Counted from the first letter of the stretch, positions 1-7,695 are shown. The stretch: DNA of 41,753 nt from Gemmatimonadota bacterium (GCA_009835325.1 VXWP01000101.1:1-41753), one strand, 5' to 3'. Made by a program: numbers and translations. Notes: generated by a model from the letters alone, not told the origin.

Positions 1-116
1 ATCAGGTTGGACTTTCCGGACGCGTTGGGGCCGACGACGAACTGCCGTTTTTGCAGATCGACGTCGATCCGCGGGAAATTCCGCCAGTTTCTTACTTTCA
101 GATGGCGCACATACAT
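1..116 (-). CDS. AAA-type ATPase, N-terminal fragment
   Basis: Thirty-eight codons run leftwards off the window edge from an ATG at 116. The reading begins MYVRHLKVRNWRNFPRIDVD and reaches a Walker A loop, GPNASGKSN, at residues 29-37. A start of the form 'strand, loop, N-W-x-N-F, Walker A' is typical of RecF/SMC-like or OLD-like AAA ATPases, in which the N-terminal beta-strands lead straight into the nucleotide-binding loop. The gene lies 26 bp downstream of the dehydratase on the same strand, so it may be co-transcribed with it. The rest of the protein, including Walker B and any nuclease domain, is outside the window, so the subfamily cannot be named. Confidence 0.8.
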   Translation of the reverse strand, partial: MYVRHLKVRNWRNFPRIDVDLQKRQFVVGPNASGKSNL

Positions 117-142
117 GGGCCGCTCCGGCGATCCACGGTGTA

Positions 143-1333
143 CTAGTCGAAAAAGCCCTGGTCTTCTTCCTTCAGGTAGGGCAGCGCTTTGTCCGGCACC
201 AGGTCGACCCCCAGGCCGGGGCCGTCCCAAACGTCGATGAAGCCGTCTTTCACGATCGTTTCCGGCAAACCCTCCACGATGTCGTACCACCAGGACGGGT
301 TGCCAACGGGGTATTCGAAGGCAATGTAATTGGGCGGCATGGCGGCCGAAGCGTGCACCAGGGCGGCCAGGCCGATCAGGCCGTCTATGACGCCGTGGGG
401 CGCCATGAGCACGCCGTGGAGGTCGGCGTATTCCGCGATCCATTTCAGTTCCGCGATCCCGCCCACGTCGGCCGGATCGGGACCCACCACGTCCACGGCC
501 CTCTTTTCGATGAGATCGACGAAGTTCTCCCGCAGATAGATCTGTTCCCCTGTGTGAATGGGGGTGGACGTCCTCGAATTCACATCCCGGTAGAGGTCGG
601 CCAGGACGAAGGGCGTATAGTCGCCGGTGATCATGTCTTCCAGCCACATGACGTGCAGGTGTTCCACGGCTTTCGCCAGCCGCAGCGCGTCCGGAACGAG
701 CATGCCGGGGCCGCAGTCAAGAGCCAGGCCGACTTCATCGCCGAGGACCGCCTTCATGGCCTCGATACAGGCTACGATGTGATTAAGGCCCTTCTCAGTG
801 AGCGGGCCGCGATTGCCGTGAAAGCCGCGGCGCTGCAGGTCGCCGTAGAAGAAATCGGGGACCTGCGACGGCATCTGGCTGTGAAAACTGATGCCCTGCT
901 TGATGATGGTGAACCCCTCGGGCGCCGCCTTCATCCGGGCCATGTCCTCCGCGTAGTCCTCCACGGAGGCGCCCTTCATGGGAAACCGAACGGCGCCGTT
1001 GTACACCCGTACCCGGTCCCGCATCTTGCCCCCGAGCAGCTTGTAAACCGGCAGTCCGGCCGCCTTGCCCGCGATGTCCCAGAGGGCCATCTCGATGGCG
1101 CTTACCGCGCTGCCCCAGGGCTTGAAACTGCCCAGCCTTCGTATGCTCGAGACGACGCGGCTTACGTCCGTGGGATCCTGGCCGATAATGCGGTCCCGGT
1201 AGAACAGGACGTGGGGCTTCATGTAGGGCTTGGAGTTTTCGATCTGCCCCAACCCGTGGATCCCTTCGTCCGTCGTGATCCGTACCACGGGGTTCTGGCC
1301 GATCACGGCACATTTCAGGTCGGTGATCTTCAT
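143..1333 (-). CDS. Mandelate racemase/muconate lactonizing (enolase superfamily) dehydratase-like protein
   Basis: A 396-residue protein with the length and layout of enolase-superfamily acid-sugar dehydratases: an N-terminal capping domain (about 1-115) followed by a TIM barrel. The expected metal ligands are visible as D206 (ALDCG), E232 (WLEDM) and E263 (TGEQI). H313 (APHG) sits where the D-galactonate and D-mannonate dehydratase branches keep a catalytic His. The family abstracts the proton alpha to a carboxylate using Mg2+; the likely substrate is an aldonic or related hydroxy acid, but it cannot be read from sequence. I chose the ATG at 1333 rather than an upstream one because it is preceded by AGGGAG and gives the family N-terminus. 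It overlaps the stop of the PhyH-like gene as ATGA, indicating translational coupling. Confidence 0.85.
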   Translation of the reverse strand: MKITDLKCAVIGQNPVVRITTDEGIHGLGQIENSKPYMKPHVLFYRDRIIGQDPTDVSRVVSSIRRLGSFKPWGSAVSAIEMALWDIAGKAAGLPVYKLLGGKMRDRVRVYNGAVRFPMKGASVEDYAEDMARMKAAPEGFTIIKQGISFHSQMPSQVPDFFYGDLQRRGFHGNRGPLTEKGLNHIVACIEAMKAVLGDEVGLALDCGPGMLVPDALRLAKAVEHLHVMWLEDMITGDYTPFVLADLYRDVNSRTSTPIHTGEQIYLRENFVDLIEKRAVDVVGPDPADVGGIAELKWIAEYADLHGVLMAPHGVIDGLIGLAALVHASAAMPPNYIAFEYPVGNPSWWYDIVEGLPETIVKDGFIDVWDGPGLGVDLVPDKALPYLKEEDQGFFD

Positions 1334-2211
1334 GCAGGACTCCCTGTATTCTGCTGCAGCCGGCTCTCCCATCCCGCCGGCCGGCCGGCCGCCTCCCAGG
1401 CCGTCATTTCGTCCAGCAGGCGTTCGACGATGTCCTTCGGTCCCTGGAATCCGCCCAGGCGTTTCATTTCGCAAACGCCGTCAGTCAGCAGGTGCCGGTA
1501 CTCCTCGATGGGACCCGCGCCGGGTGTCCAGGACGCGTAGGACGTGCAGTACCTTTGGAACATGGTGCGCCGCGGCGGATCGCGCAAGGGCCAGGGCAGC
1601 GCGCCGTGGCAGAGGGCTTCGGTAAAGACGACGGCGTCCCCCGCGTTTATGGGCACGTTGACGACCGTCGGCGGGCCTGAGCGGATGTCGATGAGTTCCG
1701 GCCGTTCGAAATAGGTCTTGTGGCTGCCGGGAATGCAAACGAATCCGGCCCCTTCGGGCACGTCAACCAGGGAAATGGCCACGTTGATGAAGGTGGCGAA
1801 CACTTCGCCGTCCGCGGCCTGGTAGTCGTTGGCCGGGTTCCTCCACGCCCCGGAAGCGCCGTTGTGCAGCGTGATCTCGTCGCTGTCCGGCAGGTTCACT
1901 GTGAGGGCCGACAGCAGGTGCTGGGGCCGCTCCCTCGTCAGGGCGAGCACCAGGCGCATGACCGGCAGGTTCAGCACGAGCCGGTCGAATACCGGGTCGG
2001 CATACTCGGCGTGGAGAATGGCCCGCGCGGCCGTCGGATTTTCCCTGGGATCCTCATAGGAACAGAGCGGCGGCGGAAGCTCTTCCTCTTCCATCCCGTG
2101 CCATTCGTCGCACCGCGCGATCATGTGATCCAGGTCCTCGGACGTGACGACCTGGCGCAGGACGAGATAACCGTGCAGATCGAAAAGCCACTTCTCTCTA
2201 TCCGAAAGCAT
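1330..2211 (-). CDS. Phytanoyl-CoA dioxygenase-like (PhyH) protein with HxG in place of HxD
   Basis: A 293-residue double-stranded beta-helix protein of the PhyH superfamily. Landmarks are the N-terminal helix with LFDLHGYLVL, the PGSHK motif (161-165), a proximal His at 116 in LHNGASG, a distal His at 202 in EALCHGALPW, and Arg residues at 214-215 that could bind the 2-oxoglutarate carboxylate. Canonical members have His-x-Asp/Glu at the proximal site; here it is H116-N117-G118, so the carboxylate iron ligand is absent. This arrangement is known from 2-oxoglutarate-dependent halogenases, where chloride fills the vacant site. It is also common in a large uncharacterised PhyH subfamily, so the reaction is open. 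The gene lies between the aminotransferase and the dehydratase and is coupled to the dehydratase by an ATGA overlap. Confidence 0.82.
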   Translation of the reverse strand: MLSDREKWLFDLHGYLVLRQVVTSEDLDHMIARCDEWHGMEEEELPPPLCSYEDPRENPTAARAILHAEYADPVFDRLVLNLPVMRLVLALTRERPQHLLSALTVNLPDSDEITLHNGASGAWRNPANDYQAADGEVFATFINVAISLVDVPEGAGFVCIPGSHKTYFERPELIDIRSGPPTVVNVPINAGDAVVFTEALCHGALPWPLRDPPRRTMFQRYCTSYASWTPGAGPIEEYRHLLTDGVCEMKRLGGFQGPKDIVERLLDEMTAWEAAGRPAGWESRLQQNTGSPA

Positions 2212-2213
2212 GC

Positions 2214-2245
2214 AACCCGCCCGTCAGTTAACCCGCCCGTCAGTT
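2214..2245. repeat. Perfect 16-bp tandem duplication over the aminotransferase stop
   Basis: The 16-bp unit AACCCGCCCGTCAGTT occurs twice head to tail (2214-2229 and 2230-2245). The second copy contains the aminotransferase stop codon (2240-2242); the first fills the short gap before the PhyH-like start at 2211. It looks like a recent slippage or duplication event and places a G-rich stretch just ahead of the PhyH start. Confidence 0.9.
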
Positions 2246-3775
2246 CACATATGCATTGTGGAACGCGATCCACTTGGGAAGGACTTCCTCGATCACCTCC
2301 CGGGGCGGCAGGAACGCGATCCTCAAGTGACTGGTGCCCGGTTGCTGCCCGAATCCCTCGCCGTTGACCGTGACCAGCCCGGTCCGCTCCAGGAGTGCCA
2401 TGCAGTAGTCGAAGTCGTTCGTTCCTTCCGGCAGCCTGTCCAGCCTGGGGAAGAGGTACATCGCCCCGGTTCGCCCGTAACAGGAAACGCCTTCCATCTG
2501 ATCGAACCCCGACCTGATCATGACCGCCTTTTCGTGGAGGTCTTCGAGGATCGTCCTGCGCTCATTCGTGAAGCGGCGATAGGGTTCGGCGTTCTCGGGG
2601 GGCGGATTGACCAGCAGATACATCATCAACTGGCCGACCGTGTTCGAACAGATGTTCACCGACGCCTGCTTGAGCACGAGATCGGTAAACGACAGTTCGG
2701 TGTTCCGAACGCGCGGAGCGTTCCTGATCTCGAGATAGCCGCCCCGATGGCCGCACTCGCCGTAGTAGCCCTTCGAGGTGCTGTGCACGCTGAACAGCGG
2801 CACACCGCTTCGTCCCAGCACACGGGCGATGGATACGAACCCCGCGTCCCCACCGTAGACGTTCTCCTGGTAGACCTCGTCGGCGATGATGGCCAGGCCG
2901 TTGTCGCCGGCAAAGGCAACCACCTCCCTCACGGTCTCTTCGGTCAGTACCGCGCCGGTCGGGTTGCCCGGGTTGATGACCACGATGGCCTTGACGTCCA
3001 CGCCGCGCCCGCGTGCGTCATCCAGGGAAGATTCCAGCAGGTCCCGGTCCAGGGCCCAACCCGATTCCTCATCAAGGAAATAGTCGACCTGCACGCCGCC
3101 GCATCGCTTGATGGCCGCGGAATACAGCGGATACTGAGGAATGGGGATCATGATGCCGTCCGATGTGTCGTCGATCATCAGGTCGATGACGTACCGCACG
3201 CCTTCGCTGGCGCCGTTGGTGATGAATATCTGCTCCGGGTCGGAACGGGGAACGGCGCCGCAGTCCGCATCGTCCGCGCCGTCCCTGCGGTCTATGAAAT
3301 CCGCCACGGCTTCCCGGATGAACCGCGGGCCGCTGCTGTCCGAGTAGGCGCCCATGCCGGTCTCCACCTGCGACAGGTAGCGTTCACTGAGATCGAGCAC
3401 GTAATCGGAGAGGAAATCGTCCTGTTCCAGTCCGCCCGGTCCGCCTGGACCGCCCGATCCGCCTGGTCTGCCCGGTCCATCCAGTCCACCCAGGGCGTCG
3501 CCGTTAAACAGTGCTTTGAGTCTGCGTTCCCGCTCGATGCGAACGGGATGTTCGACCAGGCTCAGCACTTCCCGGTAAAAGGAGATAGGCTGCTGGCCAA
3601 GGGCCTGTGGGTTGCCGAGATTGCACGGGATGATGCGTCTTCCCTGTTGCTTCAGTTCGGCCGCCCGTTGGGGAATCGGTCCGCGCACGGCGTACTCCAT
3701 TTCGAGTATCCTGCGGTTGACCGTCATGTCCCAGGGCGCTTTGGCGTGCATGGTTCCGGTTCCGATAGGTTGCAT
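2240..3775 (-). CDS. Class I/II PLP-dependent aminotransferase, alanine aminotransferase type
   Basis: A fold-type I aminotransferase of 511 residues from the ATG at 3775. The N-terminus (NRRILEMEYAVRGPIPQRA) matches the eukaryote-like alanine aminotransferase branch. Further landmarks are NPGNPTGAV, the strand IIADEVYQENVY, and the PLP Schiff-base lysine at about residue 335 in STSKGYYGECGHRGG. The expected reaction is L-alanine plus 2-oxoglutarate to pyruvate plus glutamate. A Gly/Pro-rich segment (residues about 95-115) is encoded by seven 9-bp units and is an apparent insertion not expected in the family. A GTG at 3787 is an alternative start, but a good promoter places transcription start near 3785, favouring the ATG with a very short leader and no clear ribosome-binding site. 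It heads the minus-strand cluster with PhyH and the dehydratase. Confidence 0.9.
   Translation of the reverse strand: MQPIGTGTMHAKAPWDMTVNRRILEMEYAVRGPIPQRAAELKQQGRRIIPCNLGNPQALGQQPISFYREVLSLVEHPVRIERERRLKALFNGDALGGLDGPGRPGGSGGPGGPGGLEQDDFLSDYVLDLSERYLSQVETGMGAYSDSSGPRFIREAVADFIDRRDGADDADCGAVPRSDPEQIFITNGASEGVRYVIDLMIDDTSDGIMIPIPQYPLYSAAIKRCGGVQVDYFLDEESGWALDRDLLESSLDDARGRGVDVKAIVVINPGNPTGAVLTEETVREVVAFAGDNGLAIIADEVYQENVYGGDAGFVSIARVLGRSGVPLFSVHSTSKGYYGECGHRGGYLEIRNAPRVRNTELSFTDLVLKQASVNICSNTVGQLMMYLLVNPPPENAEPYRRFTNERRTILEDLHEKAVMIRSGFDQMEGVSCYGRTGAMYLFPRLDRLPEGTNDFDYCMALLERTGLVTVNGEGFGQQPGTSHLRIAFLPPREVIEEVLPKWIAFHNAYVN
3430..3492. repeat. 9-bp tandem repeat, 7 units, inside the aminotransferase gene
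   Basis: Seven 9-bp units such as GTCCGCCCG, GTCCGCCTG and GACCGCCCG run without interruption. On the coding (minus) strand they give a collagen-like tract of Gly-Pro-Gly and Gly-Gly-Pro triplets. It belongs to the same repeat family as the tracts at 6480, 12466, 16418 and 35422; on the minus strand the units approximate CGGGCRGWC. Confidence 0.9.
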
Positions 3776-3791
3776 TTTCAGGATCACTTAA

Positions 3792-3820
3792 ATTATAGAA
3801 TCCCGCCTCGTGTTTGTCGA
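3792..3820 (-). promoter_or_regulatory. Sigma-70-like promoter for the aminotransferase cluster
   Basis: Read on the minus strand, TCGACA (3820-3815) and a perfect TATAAT (3797-3792) are separated by 17 bases. The predicted start of transcription falls near 3785, about ten bases before the ATG at 3775. The -35 box lies in the first copy of the 14-bp tandem repeat. Confidence 0.6.
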
Positions 3821-3840
3821 TGTATATTTGTCGATGCATA
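3813..3840. repeat. 14-bp tandem repeat in the divergent promoter region
   Basis: TTTGTCGATGTATA (3813-3826) is followed at once by TTTGTCGATGCATA (3827-3840), 13 of 14 bases identical. One copy carries the -35 box of the aminotransferase promoter. The second could be an upstream regulator site or a duplicated promoter element. The rest of the 3776-4098 gap shows no credible gene; ORFs there overlap only the promoter and lack family features. Confidence 0.75.
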
Positions 3841-4098
3841 AATGACCGGCCCCGCGATCGCAACCGGCGAATATTCGCTTGACCACCCTTGGGGCACGGG
3901 GTAACTTCGCCCTATACCGAAACCTATGCAGACCGTGAATGGTACGCACTTTCCATCTTCGCCTGCAGGCAGACTGCCGCCATACCAGACCGCCCGTCGT
4001 ATCGCGCCGGCCATGCGGCCGGAATTCAAGCGAATGACCGATGAAGGGCGTGTGCTGGCTTAACGCGGAGTGAGCGCAGGAGATACCCGGGAGGAATC

Positions 4099-5334
4099 AT
4101 GATTCGAAGGTCCTTCATACCCATGGCCACGGCCGCCCTGACCGCGGCAGGAATAGCGTTCCTGGCGGTCGCGTGTGCGGACATGGAAGTGGCCGAGCAG
4201 ACCGCTGACGCCGACGCCGTGATGGCGCCGATGTTCGAGGTGGACCCCCTGTGGCCCAAGCCGCTGCCCAACCACTGGATCCTGGGTTCCGCCATCGGCG
4301 TAACCGTCGACGCCAACGACAACATCTGGATCATACACCGCGGAAACGGCAACCCGAGCACGGAACTGGGCGCCGCCCAGGACCCGCCCGTGGCCGAATG
4401 CTGCATTCCGGCTCCGCCGGTACTCCAGTTCAGTCCCGAAGGCGATCTGTTGAACCATTGGGGCGGACCGGGAGAAGGATTCGACTGGCCCGGCTCGAAT
4501 CACGGGATAACCGTCGACCCGAAGGGTAATCTCTGGATCGGCGGCAACGGGGGCGACGACGCCCATATCCTGGTTTTCGCCCAGGACGGCACCTTCCTGA
4601 AACAGTTCGGCGAACCGGGCGCGCGAAGGGCCGATTCCTTCGACGAGGCGGATCCGGAGTGGACCGGCAACAGCATGGACCCGGGGAATTTCGGGCGAGT
4701 GGCCAAGATCTCCTTCGACGCCTCCGCGAACGAGGCCTACGTGGCCGACGGCTACCTGAACAAGCGCGTCGCGGTGCTCGACATCGAGTCCGGGGCCCTG
4801 AAGCGGTACTGGGGCGCCTACGGCAACGAGCCGGATGACGCCAATATAGGTAGATACGACCCCGAAGCGCCGCCGGCGCAGCAGTTCCGCAATCCCGTCC
4901 ACGCGGCCGATCCCTCGAACGACGGTCACGTGTATGTCTGCGACCGGCCCAACAACCGTATCCAGGTATTCCGGACGGACGGTACCTTCGTGATGGAAAA
5001 AGCACTCTCCGCCAACACGCTGGGCGCCGGGTCGACCTGGGACGTCGCCTTTTCAAAGGATGCGGACCAGAAATACCTGTACGTGGCGGACGGCCAGAAC
5101 ATGAAGGTGTACGTACTGTTGCGTGAAACCATGGAAGTGCTGACCACTTTCGGAGACGGCGGCCGCCAGCCGGGCCAGTTCTTCGGCACCCACAGCATCG
5201 CGACTGATTCGAAGGGCAATATCTACACCACGGAGACCTACGAAGGCAAGCGCGTGCAGAAGTTCACCTACATGGGTGAGGGCCCGGTCGAGCAGCAGGA
5301 CCAGGGCGTGATATGGCCCTCTGCCTCCCGGTAG
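4099..5334 (+). CDS. Exported NHL-repeat beta-propeller protein, possible lipoprotein
   Basis: A 411-residue protein with an N-terminal signal (hydrophobic stretch 8-25) ending in AVACAD; the Cys at about 26 could be lipidated, although the lipobox is imperfect. The mature part is built from NHL/SMP-30-like blades: repeated 'G(I/V)TVD-x-(K/N)-(G/D)-N-(L/I)-W-I' segments (GVTVDANDNIWI, GITVDPKGNLWI, SIATDSKGNIYT) and blade turns such as 'D-R-x-N-N-R-I-Q-V-F'. Related domains occur in peptidyl-alpha-hydroxyglycine lyases and in many periplasmic proteins of unknown role, so no reaction is assigned. GGGAGGA precedes the ATG. The gene overlaps the HupE-like gene by 22 bp, suggesting one transcript. 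Confidence 0.85.
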   Translation: MIRRSFIPMATAALTAAGIAFLAVACADMEVAEQTADADAVMAPMFEVDPLWPKPLPNHWILGSAIGVTVDANDNIWIIHRGNGNPSTELGAAQDPPVAECCIPAPPVLQFSPEGDLLNHWGGPGEGFDWPGSNHGITVDPKGNLWIGGNGGDDAHILVFAQDGTFLKQFGEPGARRADSFDEADPEWTGNSMDPGNFGRVAKISFDASANEAYVADGYLNKRVAVLDIESGALKRYWGAYGNEPDDANIGRYDPEAPPAQQFRNPVHAADPSNDGHVYVCDRPNNRIQVFRTDGTFVMEKALSANTLGAGSTWDVAFSKDADQKYLYVADGQNMKVYVLLRETMEVLTTFGDGGRQPGQFFGTHSIATDSKGNIYTTETYEGKRVQKFTYMGEGPVEQQDQGVIWPSASR

Positions 5335-6809
5335 GGACGACTGATCGGGTCTCTCCTCTAGCGGGACGACGGGCGGCGACCGGCCGGGTTGCCGTCCGCG
5401 TCCTGCTGTCGCTCGCCATAGCCGGACTCACGGCAGCCGTGCCGTCGACCGGCGCATTCGGCCACGATATCCCCACCGACATCACGGTTCGCGCTTTCAT
5501 CAAGCCGGAAGGCCAGCGCCTCAGGTTGCTCGTGCGGGTTCCCCTCGAGGCCATGCTCGACGTCACTTTTCCCCTGACCGGCCCCGGCTACCTGGACCTG
5601 TCCCGCGCCGACGAATCCCTGAGGGACGCCGCCATGCTGTGGCTCGGTCAGGAGGTGTCGATCTACGAAGACGGCACGCGCCTGGCCGTGCCCGAACTGG
5701 TGGCCGTCAGGGCCTCCCTTCCTTCCGATCCATCCTTTCACGCCTACGATACCGCGCTGGCTTCGACCAGGGGGCCGCCGCTCCCGGTCGGTACACAGAT
5801 CTTCTGGCAACAGGTCATGCTGGACGTGCTTTTCGAGTACCGGATCACATCGGATCGTTCGGAGTTTTCTATCTTTCCCGGACTCGAAAGGCTGGGGATG
5901 CGGGTCTCGACCGTACTGCGCTTCCTGCCCGTTTCAGGGGGTGAACGTCTTTATCAGTATACCGGGAATCCGGGCCGTGTCGTACTCGATCCCCGCTGGC
6001 ACCAGGCCGCGTTTCGTTTCGTGCAGCTCGGATTCACCCACATCCTCGACGGCATGGACCATCTCCTGTTCCTGTTGTGCCTGATCATCCCCTTTCAGCG
6101 CCTTCGCGTACTCGTGATCCTCGTTACCGCCTTTACCGTCGCGCACTCGGTCACGCTGGTCGCCGCCACCCTGGGCCTGACGCCCGCCGCCCTCTGGTTC
6201 GTACCTCTCGTGGAAACAGTGATCGCCGCCTCCATCGTCTACATGGCGCTGGAGAACATCGTTTCGCCCGGTCTGCGCCGGCGCTGGATGGCCGTATTCG
6301 GGTTCGGACTCGTGCACGGATTCGGTTTCGCCTACGCGTTGCGGGACATGCTGCCTTTCGGCGGAGATCACCTGGTGGTCTCGCTTCTGGCGTTCAACGT
6401 GGGAGTCGAACTAGGTCAGCTGCTCGTGGTCCTGGTCTGTGTCCCGGTACTTCGGATGCTCTTCAGGTTCCTTCCGGGTGAGCAGGCCAGGCAAAGTGAG
6501 CAGGCCGGGCAAACCGGGCAAACCGGGCAAACCGGGCAAACCGGGCAGATCGAGCAGGCCGGACGGACCGGGTGGGCCGGGCAACCCAGGCGGATCGGCG
6601 CGGTCATCCTCTCGGTCCTCGCGGGTCATACGGCCTGGCACTGGCTGGTGGAACGGGGTGCCGTCCTGTGGGAATTCGATGTGCTGGCCACGACGCCGGA
6701 CGGCGCGCTGTACGGGGTGGTTGGACTCCTGGTACTGATGCTGATCATCGCCGCCTTCGCGGGATGGGCGTTCATTCGTCCGGGCCGTCCTGGCGGACTG
6801 CTTGAATGA
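5313..6809 (+). CDS. HupE/UreJ-family membrane protein
   Basis: The first ~200 residues form an exported domain after a signal-like segment (about 28-50, ending GAFGHD). The C-terminal part has six or seven hydrophobic helices carrying HupE/UreJ_2 signatures: FTHILDGMDHLLFLLCL, FTVAHSVTL, ETVIAASIVYMALEN, FGFGLVHGFGFA and FNVGVELGQL. HupE and UreJ proteins are linked to nickel (sometimes cobalt) entry, and the His/Asp residues in these motifs are the likely metal path. This long version with an exported N-terminal domain is common outside hydrogenase loci, and no hydrogenase or urease genes are seen here. A Gln/Gly/Thr tract (about 390-428) between two helices is encoded by a 9-bp repeat. The only ATG in frame is at 5313; the 3' end overlaps the convergent gene by 38 bp. 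Confidence 0.82.
   Translation: MALCLPVGTTDRVSPLAGRRAATGRVAVRVLLSLAIAGLTAAVPSTGAFGHDIPTDITVRAFIKPEGQRLRLLVRVPLEAMLDVTFPLTGPGYLDLSRADESLRDAAMLWLGQEVSIYEDGTRLAVPELVAVRASLPSDPSFHAYDTALASTRGPPLPVGTQIFWQQVMLDVLFEYRITSDRSEFSIFPGLERLGMRVSTVLRFLPVSGGERLYQYTGNPGRVVLDPRWHQAAFRFVQLGFTHILDGMDHLLFLLCLIIPFQRLRVLVILVTAFTVAHSVTLVAATLGLTPAALWFVPLVETVIAASIVYMALENIVSPGLRRRWMAVFGFGLVHGFGFAYALRDMLPFGGDHLVVSLLAFNVGVELGQLLVVLVCVPVLRMLFRFLPGEQARQSEQAGQTGQTGQTGQTGQIEQAGRTGWAGQPRRIGAVILSVLAGHTAWHWLVERGAVLWEFDVLATTPDGALYGVVGLLVLMLIIAAFAGWAFIRPGRPGGLLE
6480..6596. repeat. 9-bp tandem repeat, 13 units, inside the HupE-like gene
   Basis: Thirteen consecutive 9-bp units, four of them exactly GGGCAAACC, encode E-Q-A, R-Q-S, G-Q-T (four times), G-Q-I, G-R-T, G-W-A and G-Q-P triplets. 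This is the longest and most homogeneous tract of the repeat family in the window, and it falls in a loop between membrane helices. Confidence 0.95.
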
Positions 6810-7380
6810 AGGTCTCGGACAGCGCGAACACGCATGAGCTGCGCTCGCCGCCGAGACTGGGCTTCCAAACATCGACCGGATAGGGTTCGCCCGGTATCAT
6901 GTGGCCGTTGAATATGATCTGGGCGGACCGGGCAAAGAACAGGCTGGAGAAAACGTCCCATCCATCCCTGAATCCCGGACCGGGCGCTTCGAGCAGTTCG
7001 GGGGGCTGCAGGCCGCCCCAGCGGGCGATGACCAGCTCATCCGCCGTTTCGATCGTCCACGCGGGCGCCTCGAGCACGCTGCCGGTTCGCGTGAAAGCAG
7101 CAGAGACCACCTCCAGTTCCGTGTCGTACATGCCGCCCCGGCCGCTCATCCAGTCCTGAATGAACGCGGCCATTTCCGGGTTGTCGGTACAGATCCTGCG
7201 ATACGGCGATTCATGCTCGATCAGCACATAGGCCACGGTCCCTTCGCCGGCCGAACTGTAGTGCGTATGCCAGAGGCTTACCATCGCGGTGTTCTCCACG
7301 GCGTTCGGGAGACGTATGTAGTTGATCCAGTGCTGTCCCGTCCAGTGAAGCCTGCCCGGGTTGACGATCGGCCTGTCCAT
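6772..7380 (-). CDS. Conserved-looking protein of unknown function
   Basis: A 202-residue soluble protein with no signal peptide or membrane segment; I do not recognise the family. It opens MDRPIVNPGRLHWTGQHWIN and contains clusters of aromatic residues (SLWHTHYSS, WDVFSSLFFARSAQIIFNGHMIP) that look like a compact beta-rich fold. The ATG at 7380 is chosen over one 31 codons upstream because GGAGGG precedes it and the upstream extension is Arg/Gly-rich repeat-derived sequence. It is convergent with and overlaps the end of the HupE-like gene, and is divergent from tatA. Confidence 0.65.
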   Translation of the reverse strand: MDRPIVNPGRLHWTGQHWINYIRLPNAVENTAMVSLWHTHYSSAGEGTVAYVLIEHESPYRRICTDNPEMAAFIQDWMSGRGGMYDTELEVVSAAFTRTGSVLEAPAWTIETADELVIARWGGLQPPELLEAPGPGFRDGWDVFSSLFFARSAQIIFNGHMIPGEPYPVDVWKPSLGGERSSCVFALSETFIQAVRQDGPDE

Positions 7381-7695
7381 CCGGTCCCTCCGATGCGCAT
7401 GTCCACGGTCCGCGTAGCCGGCCCGCGGTCTGCCTAACCGGCCTGCGGTCTGTATCCGTGTAAACTGATCCACGCAGGACCGACCGTCAAGGAAGGACTG
7501 GGAAACGGGCCGGCGAGGCCCTCGCCCGCGGCCCTTCCTCGCGGCCCTTCCTCGCGGCCCTTCCGCATAAATCGCTTGCCCGGTTTCGGCCCGTCCTGTA
7601 CATTTTCCGCATCAGGTCTTACTATCGGGAGGCCGCGCAACGCGGTCTGTTCGGGCAAGCGGGCGTTCTTGCGCTCACTCCGGGAGTTTAGCGGC
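7381..7695. other. Divergent intergenic region with small repeats
   Basis: This 315-bp gap between the unknown minus-strand gene and tatA contains a 20-bp-period imperfect duplication (copies beginning at 7418 and 7438) and a 13-bp triplication at 7527-7565. I see no convincing gene in it. Promoters for both flanking genes must lie here, but no strong -10/-35 pair stands out. Confidence 0.6.
7527..7565. repeat. 13-bp tandem repeat, 3 copies
   Basis: CGCGGCCCTTCCT at 7527-7539 and 7540-7552, then CGCGGCCCTTCCG at 7553-7565. Non-coding, between divergent genes. Confidence 0.92.

Noticed and set aside
353-1540. Open frame on the plus strand opposite the dehydratase and PhyH-like genes
   Set aside because: Antisense shadow; it crosses two recognised genes and lacks a ribosome-binding site.
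2210-3841. Long open frame on the plus strand opposite the aminotransferase
   Set aside because: It mirrors a well-recognised aminotransferase on the other strand; long antisense frames are common in GC-rich genes, and its translation shows no family motifs.
3793-4029. Small minus-strand open frame upstream of the aminotransferase
   Set aside because: It covers the promoter and tandem repeat, has no recognisable features and ends next to the true start.
6480-6596. CRISPR-like array
   Set aside because: The repeat unit is 9 bp without spacers and lies within a coding frame; no cas genes are present.
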